A stretch of DNA of 64,000 bases from Microbacterium aurantiacum. Its GTDB lineage: Bacteria > Actinomycetota > Actinomycetes > Actinomycetales > Microbacteriaceae. The translations under genes were made by a program, and so were the position numbers. The stretch is taken from contig NZ_JAJPDW010000007.1 of NCBI RefSeq assembly GCF_021654035.1, forward strand, positions 1 to 64,000, in the 5' to 3' direction. Below are positions 7,019 through 14,449 of this stretch, one piece after another (within the stretch, counting starts at the first letter, position 1; every line of letters begins with the position of its first letter). A model generated the notes under the pieces. The model was given only the letters and a program-made list of their open reading frames with translations. It was not told the origin of the DNA and ran no database searches.

Positions 7019-7522
7019 ATGACGCGACAGCGACCACGCACGGGCATGCTGGCGATCCTGGGAACGATCGCCGTGATGATCTACGCCGCGGTGGCGATGC
7101 TGCAGATCCTGGTGTGGAACCCTCTGGCGGCTGCACCGGGCCTCTCGCTGACGGAGATCCACGAGGCGATGTCCGCCGCCGGCGAGGGTGTCTTCGCCCC
7201 GGGGGTGATCGGGTTCCTCCTCGTAGGACCCCTCATCGCGGCGTTCCTGCTGATCGCCGCCCGGCGTCCCGATGCGACACCGACCGCGACGACGCTCGGC
7301 TATCTCGGACTCCTCGCCGCAGGCGCGGGGGCGTACTTCCTCGCCTCCTTCGGCCCGGGGATGGCGCTCGCGGACACGTTCCTCATCGGCGGAGCGGATG
7401 CCGCACCCGCCGGGTGGATCCTCATCGGCGTCAGCACCCTGTCCGCGCTCACGTTCGCGGGAATCGGCGCGCTGGTCGCTTTCCGCGGGCGGACCGGACG
7501 CCGCGCGCTGCCCGCAACCTGA
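7019..7522 (+). CDS. Small polytopic membrane protein, unknown function
   Basis: 167 residues with four predicted transmembrane helices: MLAILGTIAVMIYAAVAMLQ (10-29), a segment about 60-82 ending FLLVGPLIAAFLLIAA, LGYLGLLAAGAGAYFLASF (93-111) and WILIGVSTLSALTFAGIGAL (about 132-151). The C-terminus is positively charged and likely cytosolic. No catalytic motif or recognised family. It sits 53 nt after the GTPase gene and 58 nt before an MFS gene on the same strand, and seems to have its own leaderless promoter, so it need not be co-regulated with either. Confidence 0.75.
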   Translation: MTRQRPRTGMLAILGTIAVMIYAAVAMLQILVWNPLAAAPGLSLTEIHEAMSAAGEGVFAPGVIGFLLVGPLIAAFLLIAARRPDATPTATTLGYLGLLAAGAGAYFLASFGPGMALADTFLIGGADAAPAGWILIGVSTLSALTFAGIGALVAFRGRTGRRALPAT

Positions 7523-7567
7523 CGCTGCAACCCCGACCGGCGGACGGGACTGGTGTGCGCGGCGGAG

Positions 7568-7573
7568 TAGCGT
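7568..7573 (+). promoter_or_regulatory. -10 box for MFS transporter gene
   Basis: TAGCGT followed by 7 nt and the GTG at 7581. TAGACA at 7573-7578 overlaps it but is too close to the start to serve as the -10 box. Confidence 0.4.
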
Positions 7574-7580
7574 AGACACC

Positions 7581-8915
7581 GTGTCCTTCCGCGCTGCCCT
7601 CCCCCGCGCGGACGGCCCGGGATGGCGCGCTTGGCTGATCTGGGGTGTCGGGGTGGCGGCGTACATGCTCGCCGTCATCAACCGCAGCTCCCTGTCCGCC
7701 GTCGGTGTGGACGCGGCGGAGCGCTTCACCGCGGATGCCGCGACCCTGTCGATGTTCGCCGTGATCCAACTCGCGGTCTACGGCGGGATGCAGATCCCGG
7801 TGGGGCTTCTTCTCGATCGCTACGGGGCGCGGCCGATCATGACGGCCGGGATGATCCTGATGGCGGTGGGACAGCTCACCCTGGCCCTCTCCCCCAGCGT
7901 CGGGGTGGCGATTCTCGCCCGTGCACTCCTCGGCGCCGGCGACGCCGCCGTGTTCCCGAGCGTCCTCCGCCTCGTCGCCACCTGGTTCCCCGCCCAACGC
8001 GCGCCGGTCATGAGTCAGCTCACCGGGCTCGTGGGCCAGGCGGGGCAACTCCTCGCGATCGCACCGCTGGCGGCTCTCCTGCACGCCACGAGTTGGGAGA
8101 TCGCCTTCGGCTCGATCGCCGGCCTCTGCGTGCTGTTCGCGATCCTCGTCGCCCTGCTCATCCGCAACCACCCGCCGGATCGCGCCGCGGACGTCTCGGT
8201 GAACACCGAGACCGGGGCGATCAAGATCGTTCGCTCGTCGGTCGACACCGGGGTCGGCATCCGTGCGGCCTGGGCGCATCCCGGCACCCGGCTTGCGTTC
8301 TGGTCGCACTTCACCACGCCGTTCGCCGGCACCGCGTTCGTCCTCCTCTGGGGAATGCCGTTCCTCACCGCCGGCGAAGGGCTCTCCCCCGCGCAGGCGG
8401 CGTCGCTCCTGTCGTTGTATGTCGTGATCGGAATGTCGATTGGCCCGCTGGTCGGCGACCTCTCCCGACGCATTCCGCATCTTCGCTCACGCGCGCTCGT
8501 GCTCCCCGCCGTCGGCATCCAGGCATTGGTGTGGAGTGTGGTGATCGCATGGCCGGGACCTGCGCCGATCTGGAGCCTCTATGCCCTCGCGTTCGCCCTC
8601 GCGATGGGCGGCCCGGCGTCGATGATCGCGTTCGATCACGCGCGCACCCACAATCCGGCTCATCGCCTCAGCACGGCGACCGGCATCACGAATGTGGGAG
8701 GCTTCCTCGCCGCGCTCATCGCGATCTTCGCGATCGGTCTCGCACTCGACCTGCAGGGCGCGGGAACTCCGGACACCTACACGCTCGACGCCTTCCGACT
8801 CGCCTTCCTCACCCAGTTCCCTCTGTGGGCGATCGGCGCCACGTTCATCGTCATCGAGCGGCGCCGCACACGCGTGCACATCGGGTGGGATGATCCTCGG
8901 CCGAAACGACGCTGA
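7581..8915 (+). CDS. Major facilitator superfamily transporter
   Basis: 444 residues and about 12 hydrophobic helices in two halves. The GTG at 7581 is chosen because the protein then begins just before the first helix (WLIWGVGVAAYMLAVINRS) and because of the -10 box spacing. The loop between helices 2 and 3 carries the MFS motif GLLLDRYGARPIMTAGM. ALLGAGDAAVFPSVLRLVATWF is typical of the drug/anion-proton type and of nitrate/nitrite or glucarate-like carriers; the substrate cannot be assigned. A strong hairpin terminator follows at 8948. Confidence 0.85.
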   Translation: MSFRAALPRADGPGWRAWLIWGVGVAAYMLAVINRSSLSAVGVDAAERFTADAATLSMFAVIQLAVYGGMQIPVGLLLDRYGARPIMTAGMILMAVGQLTLALSPSVGVAILARALLGAGDAAVFPSVLRLVATWFPAQRAPVMSQLTGLVGQAGQLLAIAPLAALLHATSWEIAFGSIAGLCVLFAILVALLIRNHPPDRAADVSVNTETGAIKIVRSSVDTGVGIRAAWAHPGTRLAFWSHFTTPFAGTAFVLLWGMPFLTAGEGLSPAQAASLLSLYVVIGMSIGPLVGDLSRRIPHLRSRALVLPAVGIQALVWSVVIAWPGPAPIWSLYALAFALAMGGPASMIAFDHARTHNPAHRLSTATGITNVGGFLAALIAIFAIGLALDLQGAGTPDTYTLDAFRLAFLTQFPLWAIGATFIVIERRRTRVHIGWDDPRPKRR

Positions 8916-8947
8916 GCCCCATCAGCCCTCCCGCCGCCGCGGAACGA

Positions 8948-8984
8948 CGAAACCCCCGTGAGAGCAGTGCTCACGAGGGTTTCG
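8948..8984. terminator. Bidirectional hairpin between convergent genes
   Basis: A 15-bp stem (CGAAACCCCCGTGAG / CTCACGAGGGTTTCG, one mismatch) with a 7-nt loop lies between the MFS gene (+) and the DUF6458 gene (-). It reads A-rich on one flank and T-rich on the other, so it can terminate transcription from both sides. Confidence 0.75.
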
Positions 8985-9003
8985 TACAGTCGACGGTGCG
9001 GGG

Positions 9004-9264
9004 TCAGAGACCCGCGGCGTCGTCGCTGGCGCTGGTGGAGCGGCGCGTGACACGCTCTCCCCCGGCGGAATCGGTCGTGCGGGTGACGGAGTCGACCGAC
9101 CGGCGACGCATCATCAGGACGAGACCGATGACGAAGATGACCGCGCCCGCGATCATGAGGATGTAGCCGATCATGTCCAGGTTGACCCACTGGACATCGA
9201 CGTTGACGGCGAAGGCGAGGATGGCGCCGACGGCGAAGAGGAAGATTCCCGCTCCGATGCTCAT
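9004..9264 (-). CDS. DUF6458 family small membrane protein
   Basis: 86 residues with two transmembrane helices, GIFLFAVGAILAFAVNVDVQ (about 6-25) and YILMIAGAVIFVIGLVLMM (about 34-52), followed by RRRSVDSVTRTTD and a polar tail. The opening MSIGAGIFLFAVGAILAFAV is characteristic of an actinobacterial protein type annotated as DUF6458, of unknown function. The AAGGA site 7 nt before the ATG fits. The tail is rich in serine, threonine and arginine and probably cytosolic. It is the last gene before the terminator shared with the MFS gene. Confidence 0.75.
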   Translation of the reverse strand: MSIGAGIFLFAVGAILAFAVNVDVQWVNLDMIGYILMIAGAVIFVIGLVLMMRRRSVDSVTRTTDSAGGERVTRRSTSASDDAAGL

Positions 9265-9389
9265 GCGAGGTTCCTTTCCGGGGCCGGGACGTGCGCCCTC
9301 CCCTGTACGAGACGGATGTCGTCCCTCCACGAGTGTGGCGCTTCCCGCGTGTTCACTGGGAGGCCTTGACAGCGGCCCGCATTTGTGGA

Positions 9390-10154
9390 TCAGGCGTCGG
9401 AGCTCGGCGCGACCGTCACCCACTCGGCGAACTTCGGCATCCGCCCGTCTCCGGACGACGTGCGGGCGAGCCGCCGACGCACCCACGGGGCCACATGCTC
9501 CCGGTAATATGCCGCGCCCCGCGCGCCGGTCGGAGCGAGCTCCGGAAGCGACCACCACGCTGCCGGCGGCTCGAATCCCAGTGTCGAGAGCACCCGCGCG
9601 GCCACACGATGGTGCCCCCGGGCATTCATGTGCAGACGGTCCTCCGACCAGTAGGGCGGCGTGGCCAGCTCGCGATCCGGCCAGTTGAGCGCGCGGAGCA
9701 CATCGGGGTGCGCCGAGAACCGTTCGACCACGGCGGCAGAGAGAACGTCACCGCGCTGTCGCACCAGCCGGCCGAGAGGCAACTGCCCCGAGGGATTCGC
9801 ACCCGACAGCAGGATGAGCTGCACTCCCTCCTGTGCGCAACGCAGACGCACGCGGTCGAAAGCCTCGACGATCGCCGCGATGCTCGTGCGGGGGCGCAGC
9901 ATGTCGTTGCCGCCGCCGTTGAACGACAGGTGTGTGGGCTTCAGTGCCAGCGCGGGCTCGAGCTGCTCGTCCACGATCGGCCAGACGAGCTTCCCGCGAA
10001 TGGCGAGATTGGCATACTCGACCGGCGCATCGGAGGCGTTCGCCCAGCCCTCGGCGACGAGATCGGCCCACCCGCGCACAGTACCGTCCGGCAGTTCGTC
10101 ACCCAACCCCTCGGTGAAGGAGTCGCCGATCGCCACGAAGCGCACAGAAGACAT
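9390..10154 (-). CDS. SGNH/GDSL-family hydrolase
   Basis: 254 residues. Block I is FVAIGDSFTEGLGDE, with the nucleophile serine in GDSF about residue 12. Block III is FNGGGNDM (about residue 80) and block V is DRLHMNARGHH, carrying the aspartate and histidine of the triad about residues 171-174. Such enzymes cleave esters of lipids, cell-wall polymers or sugars. No signal peptide is seen, so it is probably cytosolic. The start ATG is 6 nt from a TAGGCT -10 box, so the mRNA is likely leaderless. The MFS gene lies just upstream on the same strand with a 19-nt gap. Confidence 0.88.
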   Translation of the reverse strand: MSSVRFVAIGDSFTEGLGDELPDGTVRGWADLVAEGWANASDAPVEYANLAIRGKLVWPIVDEQLEPALALKPTHLSFNGGGNDMLRPRTSIAAIVEAFDRVRLRCAQEGVQLILLSGANPSGQLPLGRLVRQRGDVLSAAVVERFSAHPDVLRALNWPDRELATPPYWSEDRLHMNARGHHRVAARVLSTLGFEPPAAWWSLPELAPTGARGAAYYREHVAPWVRRRLARTSSGDGRMPKFAEWVTVAPSSDA

Positions 10155-10160
10155 CCCGAC

Positions 10161-10166
10161 AGCCTA
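10161..10166 (-). promoter_or_regulatory. -10 box for leaderless GDSL hydrolase gene
   Basis: On the minus strand TAGGCT is followed by GTCGGG (6 nt) and the ATG at 10154. Confidence 0.5.
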
Positions 10167-10173
10167 CGACCGC

Positions 10174-11547
10174 TCAGCGATCGTCGAGACTCGCGCCGCG
10201 ACGATCCACCAGTCCCCACGCGGCGATCGCCGCGACGGCGAAGAAGGCCCCGAACACGACGAACAGCAACGGCGCGCCTCCTCCGGCGAGCAGCGGCGGA
10301 ACCGTGAGGGGCGCGATGATCGAGGCCATCCGGCCGACCCCGGCCGCCCAACCGGCGCCTGTCGCGCGGAGGGAGGTCGGATACATCTCCGGTGTCACGG
10401 CGTACAGCGCTCCCCACGCCCCGAGGTTGAAGAACGACAGGGCCATTCCCGCGCCGATGATCATCGCGACGCTGTCGGCCGTGCCGAAGACGAGAGCGGA
10501 TGCCGCGGACCCGACGAGGAACACGGACAGCGTCGCGCGCCGGCCCCACACCTCCACGAGCCACGCCGCGACGGCGTAGCCCGGCAGCTGCGCGAGCGTG
10601 ATCACGAGGGTGAACCCGAACGAGCGCACCAGATCGTACCCGTGCGACACCAGGATCGACGGAATCCAGATGAAGGCACCGTAGTAGGAGAAGTTCACGC
10701 AGAACCACACGATCCACAGGCTCGCCGTGCGGGCACGGAACTCCCGGCGCCACAACCCGGACACGCCACTTCCAGCATCCGGGTGCGCGTTCTCGCTCGT
10801 GCGCTCGACGACGCGACCCGTCGCGGAACGGGTACGACCCCCGGTGGCACGGATGCGCCGCGCCGCATCCTCGAAACTGCGCACCACGCGATCGGCATCG
10901 TCGTGACGCCCACGGCGCGCGAGCCATCGCGGCGACTCCGGCAGCCCCCATCGCACGGCGAGGGCGTAGGCGGCGGGGATGGCGCCGATGGCGAACGCCC
11001 ATCTCCAGCCGTCGTCGGATGCCGGGATCACGAGGAATCCGATGACGGCGGCGGCCGTCCAGCCGACCGCCCAGAACGCCTCCAGGATCACGATGACGCG
11101 ACCGCGGATTCTAGCGGGCGCGAACTCCGAGACATAGGTCGATGCGACCGGGAGTTCCGCCCCCAACCCGAGCCCCACCAGGAAGCGGAACACGAGCAGG
11201 GCCGCAAGGCCCGTGACGAGCGCACTCGCACCCGTGGCGATCCCGTAGACGAGAAGAGTGAGCGCGAAGATCTGGCGGCGCCCGAACCGGTCGGCGAGCA
11301 GCCCGCCGAGGGTGGCGCCGATCGCCATGCCGACGAATCCGATCGAAGCGATCCACGCGGTCTGAGACGGCTCCAACTGCCACTGCACGGCCAGCGCCGC
11401 GATGATGAACGAGATGAGCCCGACATCCATCGCGTCGAGGGCCCAGCCGATCCCGGACCCCGTCAGAACCCGGAGGTGACGGCGGGTGAACGGCAGCGCG
11501 TCCATCCGGGCCGACGTGTCAGAGGCGCTCGGGGTGTCGGTGCTCAC
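10174..11547 (-). CDS. MFS transporter, sugar/aromatic-acid (SV2/NiaP-like) type
   Basis: 457 residues, 12 helices. The N-terminal half carries GGLLADRFGRRQIFALTLLV (MFS motif A) and RFLVGLGLGAELPVASTYVSEFAPARIRG, with the GAExPVAxTYxSEFxPxRxRG pattern seen in the metabolite:H+ symporter and niacin/benzoate type. The loop after helix 6 contains WGLPESPRWLARRGR, the typical PESPRWL motif. The C-terminal half has AVTPEMYPTSLRATGAG. The substrate is probably a small carboxylated or aromatic compound, by family only. The GTG at 11547 is 6 nt from TAACAT, so the transcript may be leaderless. Confidence 0.85.
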   Translation of the reverse strand: MSTDTPSASDTSARMDALPFTRRHLRVLTGSGIGWALDAMDVGLISFIIAALAVQWQLEPSQTAWIASIGFVGMAIGATLGGLLADRFGRRQIFALTLLVYGIATGASALVTGLAALLVFRFLVGLGLGAELPVASTYVSEFAPARIRGRVIVILEAFWAVGWTAAAVIGFLVIPASDDGWRWAFAIGAIPAAYALAVRWGLPESPRWLARRGRHDDADRVVRSFEDAARRIRATGGRTRSATGRVVERTSENAHPDAGSGVSGLWRREFRARTASLWIVWFCVNFSYYGAFIWIPSILVSHGYDLVRSFGFTLVITLAQLPGYAVAAWLVEVWGRRATLSVFLVGSAASALVFGTADSVAMIIGAGMALSFFNLGAWGALYAVTPEMYPTSLRATGAGWAAGVGRMASIIAPLTVPPLLAGGGAPLLFVVFGAFFAVAAIAAWGLVDRRGASLDDR

Positions 11548-11553
11548 TGGCTC

Positions 11554-11559
11554 ATGTTA
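11554..11559 (-). promoter_or_regulatory. -10 box for leaderless MFS gene
   Basis: Minus strand TAACAT, 6 nt (GAGCCA), then the GTG at 11547. The box lies just past the stop codon region of the LLM gene, which is transcribed in the same direction. Confidence 0.5.
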
Positions 11560-12612
11560 GAGCGCGATCGGCACCGCGTCGCGCTCCCGGGCCTCGGCGA
11601 CCAGCTCGCGAACACGGGGGATCACCTCGGTTCCGAACAGCTCGATGGAGCGCATGAGCTTCTCGTGCGGAAGCGTTCCGTTGGAGTACTTCAAGTCGAA
11701 GCGATCCAGTCCGAGCGCGAGCACCGTATCGGCGATCTTGCGCGCGACGCGCTCCGGCGAGCCGGAGTAGATGGCGCCCTCGCCCACGTCCTGCTGGAAA
11801 CGCAGACGGTTGTACGGAGGCCACCCGCGTTCGCGACCGATCGTGGTGAACATCACGTCGAACGCGGGGTAGGCCTCCTCCCACGCCTGCTCGTCCGTGT
11901 CGGCGATGTGCCCCGGGGAGTGCACGCCGATCGGCCGCGCGTCATGGCCGAACTGGGCGAGCGAACGACGGAACAGGTCGGCGTAGGGCGCGAAGCGGGC
12001 GGACGGGCCGCCGATGATCGCGAGCATGAGCCCGAACCCGTATCGGGCGGTGCGGACGACGGACTCCGGGGAGCCGCCGACGCCGATCCAGGCCGGCATC
12101 CCGTTCTCCGTCTTGGGAAAGACCTCGGTGCCCTGAAGCGGCCGCCGTGTGGTCCCCTGCCAGGTGACGGGCTCTTCCTTCAACAGTGCCGCGAGGAGGT
12201 CCAGCTTCTCTTCGAAGAGGACGTCGTAGTCCTTCAACTCGTAGCCGAAGAGCGGGAAGGATTCCGTGAAGGAACCGCGTCCGAGGATCGGCTCGGAGCG
12301 TCCGTTCGACAGCGCATCCAGCGTCGCGAAGCGCTGGAAGACACGCACCGGGTCATCGGAGGAGAGCACCGTGACGGCGGTGCCCAGACGGATGTTCTTC
12401 GTGCGCGATGCGATCGCGGCGAGCACGATCTCCGGGCTCGACACCGCGTACTCGGTGCGGTGATGCTCCCCCACGCCGAAGAAGGCGATCCCCAGCTCAT
12501 CGGCGAGGGCCGCCTGGTCGACGACATTGCGCAGCGTCTGCGCGTGAGAGAGCAGCTCGCCGTCGGAATCGACGGTGACGTCCCCGAAGGTGTGCAGTCC
12601 GAACTCGATCAT
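11557..12612 (-). CDS. LLM-class flavin-dependent oxidoreductase (luciferase-like)
   Basis: 351 residues. It has the luciferase-like monooxygenase layout: LHTFGDVTV near the start, FFGVGEHHRTEYAVSSPEIVLAAIASRTKNIRLGTAVTVL (quoted only to show the motif FFGVGEHH about residues 45-52), LDALSNGRSEPILGRGSF about 98-115, and the C-terminal GSPERVARKIAD. These enzymes bind reduced FMN and oxidise small substrates with O2 or dehydrogenate them. It resembles the bacterial Atu2307/SP_0267 type. AAGGA lies 8 nt before the ATG. A perfect 20-bp inverted repeat is located immediately upstream (12623-12642), which suggests control by an unlinked TetR/MarR-type repressor. Confidence 0.85.
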   Translation of the reverse strand: MIEFGLHTFGDVTVDSDGELLSHAQTLRNVVDQAALADELGIAFFGVGEHHRTEYAVSSPEIVLAAIASRTKNIRLGTAVTVLSSDDPVRVFQRFATLDALSNGRSEPILGRGSFTESFPLFGYELKDYDVLFEEKLDLLAALLKEEPVTWQGTTRRPLQGTEVFPKTENGMPAWIGVGGSPESVVRTARYGFGLMLAIIGGPSARFAPYADLFRRSLAQFGHDARPIGVHSPGHIADTDEQAWEEAYPAFDVMFTTIGRERGWPPYNRLRFQQDVGEGAIYSGSPERVARKIADTVLALGLDRFDLKYSNGTLPHEKLMRSIELFGTEVIPRVRELVAEARERDAVPIAL

Positions 12613-12622
12613 GGATCGTCCT

Positions 12623-12642
12623 TTCTATTCGCACGAATAGAA
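12623..12642. promoter_or_regulatory. Perfect palindrome (operator-like) at 5' end of LLM gene
   Basis: Arms TTCTATTCG and CGAATAGAA are perfect complements with a 2-nt spacer (CA). The palindrome ends 10 nt before the ATG of the LLM oxidoreductase, just upstream of the ribosome binding site. In DNA it fits a dimeric repressor site; in RNA it could fold into a hairpin. No regulator gene is adjacent. Confidence 0.65.
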
Positions 12643-12671
12643 CGTGTGCGGGTTCAGCCTATTCCCTCGGA

Positions 12672-12708
12672 GGCGCCACCGTCGTCACCGCTGCGTCGCC
12701 GGTGCGCC
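12672..12708 (-). terminator. Possible terminator of DUF885 gene
   Basis: GGCGC-ACCG pairs with CGGT-GCGCC (one bulged base) around a GC-rich loop, directly after the stop codon of the DUF885 gene. No T-tract is present, as is common in this GC-rich DNA. Confidence 0.35.
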
Positions 12709-12710
12709 GA

Positions 12711-14384
12711 TCAGCGGGCGAGCGCCTCACGGAGAGTGTCCAGACCGACACCACCGACGTCGAGCGCGCGCTTGTGGAAGTCCTTGATCGAGAAGGCCGC
12801 GCCCTCGCGCTCGGCGACATCGTCGCGCAGCTGCTCCCAGATGCGCTGCCCCACCTTGTAGGACGGCGCCTGCCCGGGCCAGCCGAGGTAGCGGTTGACC
12901 TCGAAGCGCACGAACTCGGCAGGCATGTTCACGTTCTGGCTCATGAACTCCAGCGCGAACGGCGCATCCCAGGCGGCGGCACCGTCCGGACGCTGCTTCT
13001 CGAGGTGGACGCCGATGTCGAGCGCGACGCGCGCGGCACGCATGCGCTGCCCATCGAGCATGCCCAGGCGGTCGGCGGGGTCATCCAGGTAGCCCAGCTG
13101 CTCCATCAGGCGTTCGGCGTACAGAGCCCACCCCTCGGCATGGCCGGATGTTCCGGCAAGAAGCCGGCGCCAGGAGTTCAACTGGCCGCGGTTGTACACC
13201 GCCTGCGCGATCTGCAGGTGATGCCCCGGAACGCCCTCGTGGTACACCGTCGTCAGTTCCCGCCAGGTGTCGAACTCCTCGACCCCCTCCGGAACCGACC
13301 ACCACATGCGTCCCGGTCGCGAGAAATCGTCGGTCGGTCCGGTGTAGTAGATGCCGCCTTCCTTGGTCGGGGCGATCATGCATTCGAGCTTGCGGATCGG
13401 ATCGGCGATGTCGAAGTGGGTCCGCCCCAGCTCCTCGACCGCGCGATCGCTGACCCGCTGCATCCATTCCTGCAGCTGCGCCGTGCCGTGGAGCTTGCGC
13501 GCGTCGTCCTTCTCGAGGAAGGCCACCGCCTCCTCGACGCTCGCCCCGGGCAGGATCTCGTTCGCGATCGCTTCCTGCTCCGCGACCATGCGCGCGAGCT
13601 CCTCGACACCCCACTCGTAGGTCTCGTCGAGATCGATCTCCGCCCCGAGGAACCGGCGGGAGTGGAGGGCGTAGAGGTCGCGTCCGACGGCGTCCTTCTC
13701 CTCGGCGACGGGAGCGAGTTCCGAGGTGAGGTACGCGGCGAGCGTGTCGTAGGCGACCCGCGCGGCGCCCGCGCGATCGGCGAGATCGCGCGCGAGGGAT
13801 GCGGGGAGCTGCCCTTCCGCCGGCGCAGCCTCCGCCGTGAACTCGGCGAAGAAGCCGGAGTCGTCGGTGTAGCGCGCGATCTGGGCCGCGACCTCGACGA
13901 CCTGTCGTCGCGCCGGAACCACGCCGCGCGCCGCACCTTCGCGGAGCGTCGCGACGTATCCCTCGATCGCGACGGGGAGCGCGCCCAGCCGCTCCGAGAT
14001 GACCGACCAGTCCTCGGGGGTGTCGGTGGGCATCAGATCGAAGACGGCACGGATGTCCTGCGCGGGCGAGGCGATGACATTGAGGTCGCGCAGATGCCAC
14101 TGGGCGTCGGCGAGCTCCAGATCGAGCTCGAGCTCGCGCGAGAGGTCGGCCTTCGTCACGCGGTCGATGTCGTCGACGGGCTCCGCAGCGGTGAGTTCCG
14201 CGAGCGTGGACCGCGCGGCGGCCACGACCCGCTCGTGCCCCTCGGGGCTGTAGTCGCCGTAACGGCCGTTGTGCTCGAAGCGACCGATGTAGGTCGCGAC
14301 GGTCGGTTCCAGCTCGGCGATGGTGTCGACCCACGCGTCGGCGATCGTGTCGATCGGCGTGGGCGTCCGGGAGTTCTCAGTCAT
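12711..14384 (-). CDS. DUF885 family protein (putative zinc metallopeptidase)
   Basis: 557 residues. The motif LTTVYHEGVPGHHLQIAQA lies at about residues 383-401; the HExxPGHH pattern, with two histidines and a glutamate, resembles a metal-binding site of M32/M2-like peptidases. YAERLMEQLGYLDDPADRLG further on gives the third ligand region. These proteins are generally cytosolic in actinobacteria, and no signal peptide is seen. Substrate unknown. The start ATG at 14384 is preceded by 7 nt and TAGGCT, so the mRNA may be leaderless. It is followed on the same strand by the LLM gene after a 98-nt gap and separated from polA upstream by 65 nt. Confidence 0.85.
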   Translation of the reverse strand: MTENSRTPTPIDTIADAWVDTIAELEPTVATYIGRFEHNGRYGDYSPEGHERVVAAARSTLAELTAAEPVDDIDRVTKADLSRELELDLELADAQWHLRDLNVIASPAQDIRAVFDLMPTDTPEDWSVISERLGALPVAIEGYVATLREGAARGVVPARRQVVEVAAQIARYTDDSGFFAEFTAEAAPAEGQLPASLARDLADRAGAARVAYDTLAAYLTSELAPVAEEKDAVGRDLYALHSRRFLGAEIDLDETYEWGVEELARMVAEQEAIANEILPGASVEEAVAFLEKDDARKLHGTAQLQEWMQRVSDRAVEELGRTHFDIADPIRKLECMIAPTKEGGIYYTGPTDDFSRPGRMWWSVPEGVEEFDTWRELTTVYHEGVPGHHLQIAQAVYNRGQLNSWRRLLAGTSGHAEGWALYAERLMEQLGYLDDPADRLGMLDGQRMRAARVALDIGVHLEKQRPDGAAAWDAPFALEFMSQNVNMPAEFVRFEVNRYLGWPGQAPSYKVGQRIWEQLRDDVAEREGAAFSIKDFHKRALDVGGVGLDTLREALAR

Positions 14385-14391
14385 GGATTCG

Positions 14392-14397
14392 AGCCTA
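14392..14397 (-). promoter_or_regulatory. -10 box for DUF885 gene
   Basis: Minus strand TAGGCT, 7 nt (CGAATCC), ATG at 14384. Confidence 0.45.
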
Positions 14398-14449
14398 GGC
14401 AGGCGCGTGCGACCGCGCCAGCCGCCCACGCCGCGCGGACGTTCCCGAC

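Noticed and set aside
14402..14419. GGCGCG / CGCGCC hairpin after polA
   Set aside because: Only a 6-bp stem and no T-tract; such hairpins are frequent by chance at this GC content.
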